Position numbers and translations under genes: made by a program. From Ochrobactrum sp. Q0168 (GTDB lineage: Bacteria > Pseudomonadota > Alphaproteobacteria > Rhizobiales > Rhizobiaceae), in assembly GCF_016427605.1 (NCBI RefSeq), contig NZ_JAELXQ010000019.1:1-64000 (forward strand): 64,000 nucleotides of DNA, in the 5' to 3' direction. Positions 19,591 through 29,063 of the stretch are shown piece after piece (positions within the stretch are counted from its first letter, which is position 1; each line of letters begins with the position of its first letter). A model generated the notes under the pieces. That model worked only from the letters and a program-made list of their open reading frames with translations, was not told the origin of the DNA and ran no database searches.

Positions 19591-20559
19591 TTATGCGCCA
19601 GCACAGAGTTGACTGCGCGCTTCCTTATATTCACGCTCTAGACGGTCAATCAGCGCTGCCGCCGGAGCGATTTCATGAATTGCGCCAACGCCCTGTCCGC
19701 AGCCCCAGATATCCTTCCAGGCTTTCGCACCATCCTTCTGAGCTTGTTCAAAATCCATCTTGGAAGGATCGGCTTCAGGCAGATTATCCGGGTCGAGGCC
19801 AGACTGGGCAATGGAAGGCTTGAGATAATTGCCTGCGATGCCGGTGAAATAGTTCGAGTAGACGATGTCGGAGGAGTTTGAATCGACAATCATCTGCTTA
19901 TAGGCGTCGACTGCGCGGGCTTCCGTCGTCGCTATGAATGGCGAGCCAATATAGGCGAGGTCCGCACCCATGGCTTGTGCTGCGAGAATCGAGCGGCCGT
20001 TGGCGATCGCTCCGGAAAGAAGTAGCGGCCCGTCGAACCAAGCCCGGATTTCCTGCACCAGCGCGAAAGGGGATAGTGGACCAGCATGGCCGCCTGCGCC
20101 AGCTGCCACCGCGATCAAACCGTCCGCGCCTTTGCGAATGGCAGAATTGGCGTGGCGGTTGTTGATGACATCATGCAGCACCATGCCGCCATAGGAATGG
20201 ATCGCGGCGTTCACCTCGGGCACTGCGCCGAGTGAGGAAATGACAATCGGCACTTTGTATTTCACACAAAGGCCGAGATCGTGCTCCAGCCGCTTGTTGG
20301 AACGGTGGACGATCTGATTGACTGCGAATGGCGCTGCCGGATGGTTTGGATTGGCCTTGTCGTGGGCGGCGAGCCCTTCTGTGATTTCCGCCAGCCATTC
20401 ATCCAGCTGTGCTTCAGGGCGCGCATTGAGGGCAGGGAACGAACCAACGACGCCAGCCTTGCATTGCGCCATAACAAGCGCCGGATGCGAAATGATGAAT
20501 AGGGGCGCGCCGACGACAGGAATGCGCAATCTGTTCTTCAAACTATCCGGCAAGGCCAT
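19591..20559 (-). CDS. nitronate monooxygenase/2-nitropropane dioxygenase-like FMN enzyme
   Basis: This 322-residue TIM-barrel flavoprotein has an N-terminus IPVVGAPLFIISHPALVMA, a central GADGLIAVAAGAGGHAG loop and GADLAYIGSPFIATTEA that binds FMN phosphate. This is the NMO/2-nitropropane dioxygenase fold, which oxidises alkyl nitronates and may detoxify propionate-3-nitronate. The ATG at 20559 has GGAGAA 5 bases upstream, better than the upstream frame start at 20628. It is a single gene with its own terminator, and a palindrome lies in its promoter (20581-20596). Confidence 0.88.
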   Translation of the reverse strand: MALPDSLKNRLRIPVVGAPLFIISHPALVMAQCKAGVVGSFPALNARPEAQLDEWLAEITEGLAAHDKANPNHPAAPFAVNQIVHRSNKRLEHDLGLCVKYKVPIVISSLGAVPEVNAAIHSYGGMVLHDVINNRHANSAIRKGADGLIAVAAGAGGHAGPLSPFALVQEIRAWFDGPLLLSGAIANGRSILAAQAMGADLAYIGSPFIATTEARAVDAYKQMIVDSNSSDIVYSNYFTGIAGNYLKPSIAQSGLDPDNLPEADPSKMDFEQAQKDGAKAWKDIWGCGQGVGAIHEIAPAAALIDRLEREYKEARSQLCAGA

Positions 20560-21141
20560 ATTATTCTCCTCAAAAAATTGACGTTTGCGTAAACGTAATA
20601 TCTCTAGCATGCCTGCACAGAACGGCAATACGAAAGATTAAATGAGATTCGCTCGGAGAACCAAGCGAAAGCATTTTTAAAATGCGTGGCATGGGCAGTC
20701 CACCGATCGGTTCGGGACCAGCTGCAATGCATTAGATGATGATTCTGTTTCGGCATATTGATTTCGCGGTTCGATTTTGGCCTGGAGTGTCAGATACGAA
20801 GGCGCAACAGGCAGATAGGGAGCCCAGAATTCTGATGCGGAGACTATGAAACTGGCCGATATTTTGTGCTGCCAGGCGTCCTCGGATCGGGTTTCTGCAT
20901 CAGATTCAATCTGCTAGGGTGAAGCGACGGGACCAAAGGTTCGGGGAAAAGCGCGTTGAAAGTCGATATTTGACGGCAAGGCGGGTCTTATCAGGTAGCC
21001 AAATCGGTTATTGAACGGCTAAATGCCTTGATTCAGACGTTAAATTCGCTGAGGCTTGTGAAAAGCTGCTTTCTGGAAGTCGGTTTTGAACTTTTGGAAT
21101 GCACAAAAGGCGGGAAACGTGAACACGGGGACGAGCGGCCT
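20560..21141. other. intergenic region with a promoter palindrome, otherwise nothing recognised
   Basis: About 580 bases lie between the nitronate monooxygenase start and the likely start of the next plus-strand gene. Apart from the palindrome at 20581-20596 I see no gene, RNA or repeat. An open frame begins at 21028, but its first 38 residues do not look like the family N-terminus. Confidence 0.5.
20581..20596. promoter_or_regulatory. 16-bp palindrome, possible MerR (LiuR-like) or other repressor site
   Basis: ACGTTTGCGTAAACGT has 6-base arms that mirror each other exactly around GCGT. It lies 22 bases before the nitronate monooxygenase ATG on the minus strand, where a repressor or activator would act. 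The ACGT-rich form recalls LiuR-type MerR sites, but the factor is not proven. Confidence 0.4.
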
Positions 21142-22173
21142 TTGGATAGTATAGAACGCGCCATCAGAAACGCATTTGCCAAAGCGGATGCCTATAATCC
21201 TGCGACCCGCCAGCGTATCTACGAATCCGCATGGGGCGCCCATGAACGTGCGCTCGCTGCCAACACGGCGTTGAGCGACGCCCAAAAAGAACAGCGCCGT
21301 CAGAAGCTCAAAGATGCGATCTCCGATATCGAGCAGGAGTTCTCTGCGCCGCGCCAGAGTGGAGACTATGCGGAGCCATCGCTGGATGCGCCGCATCGCG
21401 ATGATCCTGTCCTAGGTGGTGCCGCGGCAGCGAGCGGTGCTCCGGCGCTCGACACCAGTGATATTCGATCCCGTTCCACAAAGAAAAAGGGCACCAGTGC
21501 CGATCTTGGTTATGAAGGCGGAGTATCGCGTAAGGAAAAGCGTGGCAGGAAGAAGCGCCATTCGCCCTTTTATAGCTATGGTATTCCCGCGCTGGTGCTG
21601 CTTGTCGCCGTCATGATCGGCTATTCGCTTTACAGCAGCTTCACCGATCTGAGCCGTGGCCCTTCCAATAGTCCATTGCTTGGCGAAGGAGGCGGAGCGC
21701 CGCTGAAGGACGGTGAAGAGCCGGGCGGAGCCAAGTGGATTACCATTTTCCAGCCGTCCGAAGCGACGCGCATGTCGGTGCAGGGCAGCGCTACGGCTGA
21801 AATCTTGCGCGATGGCCCAAGCAGCTTTGCGCGCGTGAAATCTTCGGGTGAAGGCGATACCGTCAAATTCGACGTTGGCGAAGGCATTCTGGATCAGCTT
21901 GCGGGCAAGACGGCCACGTTCGATATCATCGCCAAGGCCGATGGCGGCAAGATCACGCAAATGTCGGTCAGCTGCGATTTTGCAGGCTTTGGCGATTGCG
22001 GGCGCAGACGGTATGACGTCGGTGAATCGCGGAACGATTTTCTGTTCGATCTGGATTTTGCAGGTGGCAGGAAAGCCGGTCGCGCCGGTGTCATCACGAT
22101 CAATTCCGACCTGACCGGATCGGGGAAGCCGGTTGACATCTACGAAATCCGCGTTTCGGCGAATGCAAAATAG
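21142..22173 (+). CDS. conserved hypothetical membrane-anchored protein of Hyphomicrobiales
   Basis: From a TTG at 21142 this encodes 343 residues beginning with DSIERAIRNAFAKADA, which resembles the start of conserved rhizobial proteins. The frame itself is open from 21028, so the start is uncertain. The order is an alpha-helical N-terminal region with a charged heptad-like stretch, a basic linker (RKEKRGRKKRH), one membrane span (YGIPALVLLVAVMIGYSLY), then a beta-rich C-terminal domain with one cysteine pair. This suggests a single-pass protein with a periplasmic sensor-like domain. I do not know its function. Confidence 0.75.
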   Translation: MDSIERAIRNAFAKADAYNPATRQRIYESAWGAHERALAANTALSDAQKEQRRQKLKDAISDIEQEFSAPRQSGDYAEPSLDAPHRDDPVLGGAAAASGAPALDTSDIRSRSTKKKGTSADLGYEGGVSRKEKRGRKKRHSPFYSYGIPALVLLVAVMIGYSLYSSFTDLSRGPSNSPLLGEGGGAPLKDGEEPGGAKWITIFQPSEATRMSVQGSATAEILRDGPSSFARVKSSGEGDTVKFDVGEGILDQLAGKTATFDIIAKADGGKITQMSVSCDFAGFGDCGRRRYDVGESRNDFLFDLDFAGGRKAGRAGVITINSDLTGSGKPVDIYEIRVSANAK

Positions 22174-22225
22174 TCGTTGAAAAACAGAGGGCTACTGACT
22201 TTTCTTCTCCAGACTTGGAGGAGAT

Positions 22226-23845
22226 TTAGCTGAGCAGCTTTTCCAGCGTTTCAAGCCGATCCGCTTCGCGAGGCGGCTTATCCCAGCGCAGCCGCGAGAA
22301 GCGCGGAAAGCGCATCGCGACACCGGATTTATGCCGTGTTGACCGGTTCAATCCTTCGAAGGCCACTTCCACCACGAGCCCATGATCAGGTTCTGCGCGC
22401 ACCGAACGCACGGGACCAAAACGCTCGATGGTGTTTTCGCGAACAAATTTATCCAGCAATTTCAGTTCCTCATCGGTGAAGCCGAAATAGGCCTTGCCGA
22501 CCGGCACCAAAACCGGCTCGTCCTCCGGTCCTGTCCAGACCGCGAAGGTGAAGTCGGAATAGTAGCTGGAGCGTTTGCCATGGCCGCGCTGGGCATAGAC
22601 AACCACCGCATCCACCGTGAACGGATCGCGCTTCCACTTGAACCAAGGACCCTTTGGGCGGCCGGGAAGATAGGCGCTATCATGCCGTTTCAACATCACG
22701 CCTTCGATAACCGGGTGCGGTGGGTTGACGCGCAGGGCGGCGAGTTCGTCAAAATCGACGAAGGGCAGTACAGGGGACAGATCGAACCGGCGCGGGTCGA
22801 GTTTGCTGACGAAGGTTTGAAGCCGCCTGCGGCGCTCGACAAAGGGCAGGGCGCGCAAATCCTCACCAGATTGCTGGTTGCCGTCTTGCAATAGATCATA
22901 AGCGCGGATGAAAGCCGGATAATCGCGCAATTGTTTGACGCTGACGGTCTTGCGGTTCAACCGCTGTTGCAGGTCGGAGAAAGTGGCGGTTTCAATGCCG
23001 GTTTCACCATGATGCCCGACGAGAAGTTCGCCATCAATCGCGCCTTCAAAGTCCATCGCCTCCAGCACGTCTGGAAAAGCGCTGGAAATATCATCGCCGG
23101 TGCGGGAGTAGAGCTTGCGCACCCCGTTTTCCGAAACGGCTTGCACACGGATGCCGTCCCATTTCCATTCCACGCTGAAAGCGGCGGGATCGAGCGAGGG
23201 TATTTCCGCGTCATCCAGTGCAGTGGCCAGCATGACGGGGCGAAAGGGGGCATCGGCCGTCGCGGCTGGTTTGGGAGCAAGGCCCTCAAGCCAGGCAAAA
23301 AGCTCCGTATAGGGCAGTGACTGGCCATGCCAGAGTTCTTCGATCTCTGTCACCTCCACGCCGCCGAAATCGGCGAGCGCCTGTTTGGTAAGGCGTGCTG
23401 AAACGCCGATGCGCAAGCTGCCGGTCACAAGTTTCAGCAGGGCATAGCGTTCCGATATGCCGAGAAGATCGAGCCAGCCTGCAACCAGTAGGGGGCCTTC
23501 GCGGCGCGAGGCCCGTTGCAATTCATGCACCACCACGCCGAGCGACAGATTGGTGCCCGGCGAGGTCTCGCTGGGGCCGGGCCAGATCAGCGAAATGGTT
23601 TCAGCCAGATCGCCGACATAATCATAGGAATAGGCGAAAAGCGTCGGGTCTGTTCGTTCCGCGATCAGGGCGCGAAGCATGGCGGGTTTCACGCTTTGCA
23701 ATTCCAGATCGCGCGTGATGGCGGCCAGCGCCAGTCCCCGGTCGGGATCGGGCCTGGTGCGGGAATAATCTGCAAGCAGGCGCAGCTTGCCATTACGCTG
23801 CGGGGTGAGAACCAGACGATCAAGAAGTTCGGCGAAAGCACGCAT
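22226..23845 (-). CDS. ATP-dependent DNA ligase of the Lhr/PdeM repair cluster
   Basis: This 539-residue ligase has an N-terminal DNA-binding domain, then the adenylation motif EWKWDGIRVQ with nucleotidyl Lys228. Motifs GELLVG and VIEGVMLKRHDS follow, and a C-terminal OB domain holds KWKRDPFTVDAVVVY. It is the LigB/LigC-type bacterial ATP ligase that travels with an exonuclease, an Lhr helicase and the PdeM phosphoesterase. It seals nicks during a damage-response pathway, in addition to the housekeeping NAD ligase. Its ATG overlaps the exonuclease stop by one base. Confidence 0.93.
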   Translation of the reverse strand: MRAFAELLDRLVLTPQRNGKLRLLADYSRTRPDPDRGLALAAITRDLELQSVKPAMLRALIAERTDPTLFAYSYDYVGDLAETISLIWPGPSETSPGTNLSLGVVVHELQRASRREGPLLVAGWLDLLGISERYALLKLVTGSLRIGVSARLTKQALADFGGVEVTEIEELWHGQSLPYTELFAWLEGLAPKPAATADAPFRPVMLATALDDAEIPSLDPAAFSVEWKWDGIRVQAVSENGVRKLYSRTGDDISSAFPDVLEAMDFEGAIDGELLVGHHGETGIETATFSDLQQRLNRKTVSVKQLRDYPAFIRAYDLLQDGNQQSGEDLRALPFVERRRRLQTFVSKLDPRRFDLSPVLPFVDFDELAALRVNPPHPVIEGVMLKRHDSAYLPGRPKGPWFKWKRDPFTVDAVVVYAQRGHGKRSSYYSDFTFAVWTGPEDEPVLVPVGKAYFGFTDEELKLLDKFVRENTIERFGPVRSVRAEPDHGLVVEVAFEGLNRSTRHKSGVAMRFPRFSRLRWDKPPREADRLETLEKLLS

Positions 23846-24858
23846 TAATCGGCCTCATCTTCATAGCCGATTAGATGCAGCGGCTTGGCGGGGATGTTCT
23901 GCAATTCGCACCAACGAACCAGAGCCTCCTCCCGCCCATGCGTGACCCAGACTTCGGCGGGCGCAAATTCCGATATTGTTTTCGTAAGCTCATCCCAGTC
24001 GCAATGGTCGGGGATGATCAGCGGCAGTTCGATGCCCTGTTGCTTGGCGCGTTGGCGGATGCGCATCCAGCCGGAGGCAAAGGCCGACACCGGATCGGGA
24101 AAACGCCGCGCCCAGCGGTCGGAAAAAGCGGACGGCGGGCCGACGATGATTTTGCCCGCAAAGTCAGGCTGTTTCTCACCGCGCTCCAATGTTGCGGGTT
24201 CGAGCGGGCCGAGATCGATACCGCGCATCTGGTAATAGTCGCACAATGTTTCCAGTGCGCCGTGAATATAGATCGGATCGCTATAGCCTGCATTGCGAAT
24301 GAGCTTGATCACGCGCTGCGCCTTGCCGAGCGAATAAGCGCCGACCATATGTGCGCGCTCAGGAAAGAGCGTGAGGGATTTCAGAAGCTTTGCGACTTCA
24401 TGCGACGCATCGGGATGACGAAACACCGGCAGCGCAAATGTCGCTTCGGTGATGAAGACATCGCATTTGATCGGCTCGAATGGCGCGCAGGTCGGGTCGG
24501 CAGAGCGCTTGTAGTCACCCGATGCAACAATGCGACACCCATTCTTCTCAACAGCGATCTGTGCTGAACCGAGCACATGGCCAGCGCCATGGAAACTGAC
24601 GTGAACGCCATTGATCGTCAGCGTTTCACCAAGCCCAACCGGCTGCACGGTCTCGGCAAAACCCTCGCCATAGCGAAGGCGCATGATATCGAGGGTCTCC
24701 TGGGTGGCCAGAACATGGGTGTGTCCCGCGCGGGCATGATCGGAATGGCCATGGGTGATCAGCGCGCGCTCCACCGGACGCACCGGATCGATATAAAAAT
24801 CGCCGGGCGGGCAATAAAGACCTTTTGGAGAGGAACATAAGAGCTGGTTGAAGCGCAT
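23845..24858 (-). CDS. ligase-associated DNA exonuclease (metallo-beta-lactamase fold)
   Basis: This 337-residue protein has the MBL metal motif THGHSDHARAGH (His36, His38, Asp40, His41), further ligand stretches SFHGAGHVLGSAQI and VASGDYKRSAD, and a beta-CASP-like C-terminal region with VTHGREEALV. It resembles the SNM1/Pso2 family of nucleases that process damaged DNA ends, and is the Exo member of the ligase/helicase/phosphoesterase set. It is divergent from the helicase gene with 122 bases between, and co-transcribed with the ligase. Confidence 0.92.
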   Translation of the reverse strand: MRFNQLLCSSPKGLYCPPGDFYIDPVRPVERALITHGHSDHARAGHTHVLATQETLDIMRLRYGEGFAETVQPVGLGETLTINGVHVSFHGAGHVLGSAQIAVEKNGCRIVASGDYKRSADPTCAPFEPIKCDVFITEATFALPVFRHPDASHEVAKLLKSLTLFPERAHMVGAYSLGKAQRVIKLIRNAGYSDPIYIHGALETLCDYYQMRGIDLGPLEPATLERGEKQPDFAGKIIVGPPSAFSDRWARRFPDPVSAFASGWMRIRQRAKQQGIELPLIIPDHCDWDELTKTISEFAPAEVWVTHGREEALVRWCELQNIPAKPLHLIGYEDEAD

Positions 24859-24980
24859 AGGGCCTAGATAGGTCAGCAGCTTCGCGCTGAAAAGAGACGG
24901 GTGGCGTCATTGCTGACAAAATGAGAACAAAAGTGAACAAACATCTTGGCGCGGTGCCGCGCGGCTATTAGATTGGGGGC

Positions 24981-27497
24981 GTGAAACTGAATTTGAAACC
25001 CGCCGCCGCATCTGCCGCTTTTGCCCTGCCGGACCGTTTTGTCGAATGGTTCGGTTCCAAGGGCTGGTCGCCGCGCGCCCATCAGCTCGAACTCCTGGCG
25101 CGTGCGGAAGAGGGGCAATCAACCTTGCTGATCGCGCCGACCGGCGCAGGCAAGACGCTGGCCGGGTTTTTGCCCGCGCTGGTGGATCTTGAGCGGAAAG
25201 GCCGTAAAAGGCCGGGTATGGCGAAGCGGGGCGTTCATACGTTGTATATCTCGCCGTTGAAGGCGCTCGCTGTCGATATCCATCGCAACCTCACCGTGCC
25301 GGTGGAGGAAATGGGGCTCGATATCACCATAGAGACCCGCACCGGCGATACGCCTGCGCATAAGCGCCAGCGGCAGAAGCTGGCGCCGCCGGATATTCTG
25401 CTGACGACACCGGAACAGCTTGCCCTGCTGATCGCGTCCAAAGGGGCAGACCAGTTCTTCAAGGGGCTGCGCTATGTGGTGCTGGATGAGTTGCATTCGC
25501 TGGTGATTTCCAAGCGCGGCCATTTGCTGGCACTGGGGCTGGCGCGACTGCGCCGCCTGCAACCGCAATTGCAGACTATCGGGCTGTCCGCGACCGTTGC
25601 AGAACCAGACCAACTGCGCCGCTGGCTTGTCGACCAGGACGGCACCGATCCCAAAGCCGGTCTGGTGACGGTGGATGGTGGCGCGAAGCCCGAAATCTCC
25701 ATTCTCGACTCCGAGGAACGGGTGCCCTGGGCCGGACATTCCGCGCGTTACGCCATTGCCGATGTTTATGAGGCGATCCGGACGCATCGGACCACGCTGC
25801 TTTTCGTCAATACGCGAAGTCAGGCGGAAATGCTGTTTCAGGAGCTGTGGCGCATCAATGAGGATACGCTGCCGATTGCTCTGCATCATGGCTCACTCGA
25901 TGCCAGCCAGCGCCGCAAGGTCGAACAGGCCATGGCCGCCAATACGTTGCGGGCGGTTGTTGCGACGTCCACGCTCGATCTTGGTATCGACTGGGGCGAT
26001 GTCGATCTCGTCATCCATGTCGGTGCGCCCAAGGGGGCAAGCCGTCTGGCGCAGCGTATCGGTCGCGCCAATCACCGTATGGACGAACCGAGCCGCGCCA
26101 TTCTGGTGCCTGCCAACCGTTTCGAGGTGATGGAGTGTCGCGCCGCTCTCGACGCCAATTATCTCGGCGCGCAGGATACGCCGCCGCTGATCGACGGTGC
26201 GCTTGATGTGCTGGCGCAGCATGTGCTCGGCATGGCCTGCGCCGAACCGTTCAATGCCGACCAGCTTTTTGCCGAAGTGCGCAGTGCTGCACCTTACATG
26301 AACCTTTCGCGCCAAAGCTTTGATCGCATTCTGGATTTCGTCGCAACGGGCGGTTATGCACTCAAGACTTATGAGCGCTTTGCCAAAATCCGCAAGACGG
26401 CGGACGGCACGTGGCGTGTGTCCAATCCGCGGATCGCGCAGCAATATCGCCTGAACATCGGAACGATTGTCGAAGCGCCGGAACTGAACGTGCGGCTCAC
26501 CCGCGGCGGCAAGAAAGCCAGCGCCTATGGTGGTCGGGTTTTGGGCCGGATCGAAGAATATTTTCTGGAAACGCTGACGCCGGGCGATACTTTCCTGTTC
26601 GCAGGCAAGGTGTTGCGTTTCGAAGGCATTCGCGAAAACGAATGCATCGCCACCAGTGCGGCCGGGCAGGACGCAAAAATTCCCGTTTATGCGGGCGGAA
26701 AGTTCCCGCTGTCGACCTATCTCGCCTCGCAAGTGCGCGCCATGCTGGCCGATCGCACCCGTTGGCAGTTTCTGCCCGAACAGGTGCGCGAGTGGCTGGA
26801 GGTACAGGAATTCAAATCCGTGCTGCCGCGCACCGATGAATTGCTGATCGAGACGTTTCCGCGTGGCGGTCGGTTCTATATGGTAGCCTATCCCTTTGAG
26901 GGCAGGCTTGCCCATCAGACGCTCGGCATGTTGCTGACGCGCCGTCTGGAGCGGATGGGCGCACATCCGCTGGGCTTTGTCGCCACCGATTATTCACTGG
27001 GCCTCTGGGGGCTGAAGGATATGGGTGCGATGATACGCTCCGGTTCACTCAATCTCACACGCCTGTTCGATGAGGATATGCTGGGCGACGATCTCGAAGC
27101 ATGGCTCGACGAAAGCTATCTTTTAAAGCGCACTTTCCGCAATTGCGCCGTGATTTCCGGTTTGATCGAGCGGCGTCATCCGGGGTTGGAAAAAACCGGG
27201 CGGCAGGTGACGGTATCCACCGATCTGATCTATGACGTGCTGCGCAGCCACGAGCCGGATCATATTCTGTTGCAGGCGACGCGGGCGGATGCCGCGACGG
27301 GACTTCTCGATATCAAGCGCCTCGGCGACATGCTGGCGCGCGTGAAAGGACATATCTTGCACAAGCCGCTTGAACATATTTCGCCGCTGGCCCTGCCGGT
27401 GATGCTGGAAATCGGGCGCGAGCGTGTGGCAGGCGAGGGCGATGAAATGCTGCTTGAGGAAACGGCTGACGATCTCATCCGCGAGGCGATGGAATAA
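24981..27497 (+). CDS. Lhr-type DEXH helicase, ligase-associated DNA damage response
   Basis: This 838-residue superfamily 2 helicase starts at a GTG. Motifs are Walker A IAPTGAGKTLAGFLP, the DEXH box LDELHSL, ATSTLDLGIDWGDVDLV and QRIGRANHR (motif VI), followed by the winged-helix and Lhr-core C-terminal regions. Lhr helicases of this branch pump 3' to 5' on DNA and unwind DNA/RNA hybrids. It is divergent from exonuclease/ligase and followed by PdeM, the classic four-gene order. Expression with the others from the shared 122-base promoter region is likely. Confidence 0.93.
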   Translation: MKLNLKPAAASAAFALPDRFVEWFGSKGWSPRAHQLELLARAEEGQSTLLIAPTGAGKTLAGFLPALVDLERKGRKRPGMAKRGVHTLYISPLKALAVDIHRNLTVPVEEMGLDITIETRTGDTPAHKRQRQKLAPPDILLTTPEQLALLIASKGADQFFKGLRYVVLDELHSLVISKRGHLLALGLARLRRLQPQLQTIGLSATVAEPDQLRRWLVDQDGTDPKAGLVTVDGGAKPEISILDSEERVPWAGHSARYAIADVYEAIRTHRTTLLFVNTRSQAEMLFQELWRINEDTLPIALHHGSLDASQRRKVEQAMAANTLRAVVATSTLDLGIDWGDVDLVIHVGAPKGASRLAQRIGRANHRMDEPSRAILVPANRFEVMECRAALDANYLGAQDTPPLIDGALDVLAQHVLGMACAEPFNADQLFAEVRSAAPYMNLSRQSFDRILDFVATGGYALKTYERFAKIRKTADGTWRVSNPRIAQQYRLNIGTIVEAPELNVRLTRGGKKASAYGGRVLGRIEEYFLETLTPGDTFLFAGKVLRFEGIRENECIATSAAGQDAKIPVYAGGKFPLSTYLASQVRAMLADRTRWQFLPEQVREWLEVQEFKSVLPRTDELLIETFPRGGRFYMVAYPFEGRLAHQTLGMLLTRRLERMGAHPLGFVATDYSLGLWGLKDMGAMIRSGSLNLTRLFDEDMLGDDLEAWLDESYLLKRTFRNCAVISGLIERRHPGLEKTGRQVTVSTDLIYDVLRSHEPDHILLQATRADAATGLLDIKRLGDMLARVKGHILHKPLEHISPLALPVMLEIGRERVAGEGDEMLLEETADDLIREAME

Positions 27498-27520
27498 GAA
27501 TTGGGAATGAGTGTTTCGGA

Positions 27521-28237
27521 ATGAGAACGGCTGTCTGGAGCAATGGTGAGGCCTATAGTCTCGCGCACACGCAAGTGCGCGGTATCGCCGCCGTCTGCGA
27601 TCCTTCCGGGGCACTTTTTCTGCCCGATCTCGCCATGCTGGTCGTGTCCGACCTGCATCTGGAAAAGGGTTCATCCTTCGCCCGGCGCGGGCAGCTCATT
27701 CCGCCCTATGATACGGCGGCAACGCTCGATATGCTGGCCGCGGCGGTTGCCCGTTACCAGCCCAAAGCGATCATCAGTCTTGGCGACAGTTTTCATGATC
27801 CGAAAGCGAGCGAGCGCCTGCCGTCGCTTTATGCCATCCGACTGAAGTCGCTGATGGAACACCGCGACTGGTTCTGGATCACCGGCAATCACGATCCCGA
27901 ACGTCCGGTCGATCTGCCGGGCGATTGCGTGGAGGAACTGGCGGTCGGACCGCTGGTGTTTCGGCACGAACCCTCGCGCAAGCTTGGGCAGGGCGAGATT
28001 GCGGGCCATCTTCATCCGGCTGCGCGCATCGTGCGGCGCGGGCGCTCCGTGCGCCGCCCCTGTTTCGTCAGCGACGGCGAAAGGCTGATCATGCCCGCCT
28101 TTGGCGCCTATACCGGCGCGCTCAACGTGCTGGATCGCGCCTTTCGCGGCCTTTTTGTCGATGAAACACTGCGCGCCTATATGTTGGGGCAGGGCAAGGT
28201 TTATCCGATTGCCCGTGGCGCGCTGCACGGCGGGTGA
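27521..28237 (+). CDS. pdeM: ligase-associated metallophosphoesterase PdeM
   Basis: This 238-residue calcineurin-like phosphoesterase contains the full metal ligand set: VSDLHLEKG, SLGDSFHD, ITGNHDPE and AGHLHPAARI. The family member in this cluster, PdeM, is a manganese-dependent endonuclease/phosphodiesterase paired with the Lhr helicase. The gene starts 23 bases after the helicase stop on the same strand. Its stop directly abuts the stop of the opposite-strand TIGR02186 gene. Confidence 0.92.
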   Translation: MRTAVWSNGEAYSLAHTQVRGIAAVCDPSGALFLPDLAMLVVSDLHLEKGSSFARRGQLIPPYDTAATLDMLAAAVARYQPKAIISLGDSFHDPKASERLPSLYAIRLKSLMEHRDWFWITGNHDPERPVDLPGDCVEELAVGPLVFRHEPSRKLGQGEIAGHLHPAARIVRRGRSVRRPCFVSDGERLIMPAFGAYTGALNVLDRAFRGLFVDETLRAYMLGQGKVYPIARGALHGG

Positions 28238-29062
28238 TTAGTCCTTCCGGAACAGGATACGTCCGAACCAGCCGGTGAAGACCGCCAGAAAAACCGCGAA
28301 CAGACCATAGAGCAGGCTATATTGGTGGGCGGCGTTATAGACGCTTTGCTCCAGACCGGCTTTGACGATTTCGAGGCTGGCATTGGCCTCTCGCAAAAAT
28401 ACACCGTTGCGAAACAAAAGTGCGCGCGCCTTGTGTCGTCCGACCGGCACATTGGCTGGCAGGTTGAGCGTCGCGCGAAACAGAGTGCGGGACACGAATT
28501 CCACGCCGCCGATGCGCTGGCTGTAAAGCCCCTGCCGGATTTTCATCTCGCGAAGCTCGTTGCCGAATTTCGGAATGTTGCCGGAGAGGCTCGCAGGATC
28601 TTCCGGGTTCAAATAGAAATTGCGAACGCCGACCGAAAGCTGACGGTAGATCTTCTCATCCGCAATATCCTGCAGATTGCGCGTCGAGGCGAGCGAATAG
28701 GACAGTGGAACGCCGAGAAAAGTTTCCGAGCTGGCGTTGATCCAGACGCCCAGATAACGCTCTTTCTTGCGCACCACCAGATTGCGCTCCGGTCCCTGCA
28801 AAACCACGACGATATCGTAACGCCCCTGCCGCTGGATCATCGGATCGGCATTGTCCAACGCGCCAAAAATGGTCAGGTCGGTGCCGCCGAAATTGGAGGT
28901 GATGGCGATGGTCTCGGTTGAAAGGCCAATATCGATGGTTTCTTCCGCAGGCGTCTGCAATTGCGGGACCGTATTGCCATCACCGCTGGCGTTGACCTGT
29001 GCAAAAGCTGCGCTCGCGATCAGCGACAGAGCCATTGCCGAGGTGAGAGCAGCGGCCCGCAT
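28238..29062 (-). CDS. TIGR02186 family conserved membrane-anchored periplasmic protein
   Basis: This 274-residue protein has an N-terminal signal peptide ending near AFA and a large periplasmic beta-rich domain. A single C-terminal membrane span (YGLFAVFLAVFTGWFGRIL) has basic residues after it. This matches TIGR02186, a conserved protein that usually accompanies a TauE/SafE exporter in alphaproteobacteria. It starts 1 base after the exporter stop and is co-transcribed. It is probably an accessory to sulfite/anion export; direct function is unknown. Confidence 0.8.
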   Translation of the reverse strand: MRAAALTSAMALSLIASAAFAQVNASGDGNTVPQLQTPAEETIDIGLSTETIAITSNFGGTDLTIFGALDNADPMIQRQGRYDIVVVLQGPERNLVVRKKERYLGVWINASSETFLGVPLSYSLASTRNLQDIADEKIYRQLSVGVRNFYLNPEDPASLSGNIPKFGNELREMKIRQGLYSQRIGGVEFVSRTLFRATLNLPANVPVGRHKARALLFRNGVFLREANASLEIVKAGLEQSVYNAAHQYSLLYGLFAVFLAVFTGWFGRILFRKD

Positions 29063-29063
29063 C

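Noticed and set aside
22226..28237. Considered as an anti-phage defence island (helicase, nuclease, ligase)
   Set aside because: The four genes match the known Lhr/ligase/exonuclease/PdeM DNA damage cluster in order and motifs; no defence-type sensor or toxin is present.
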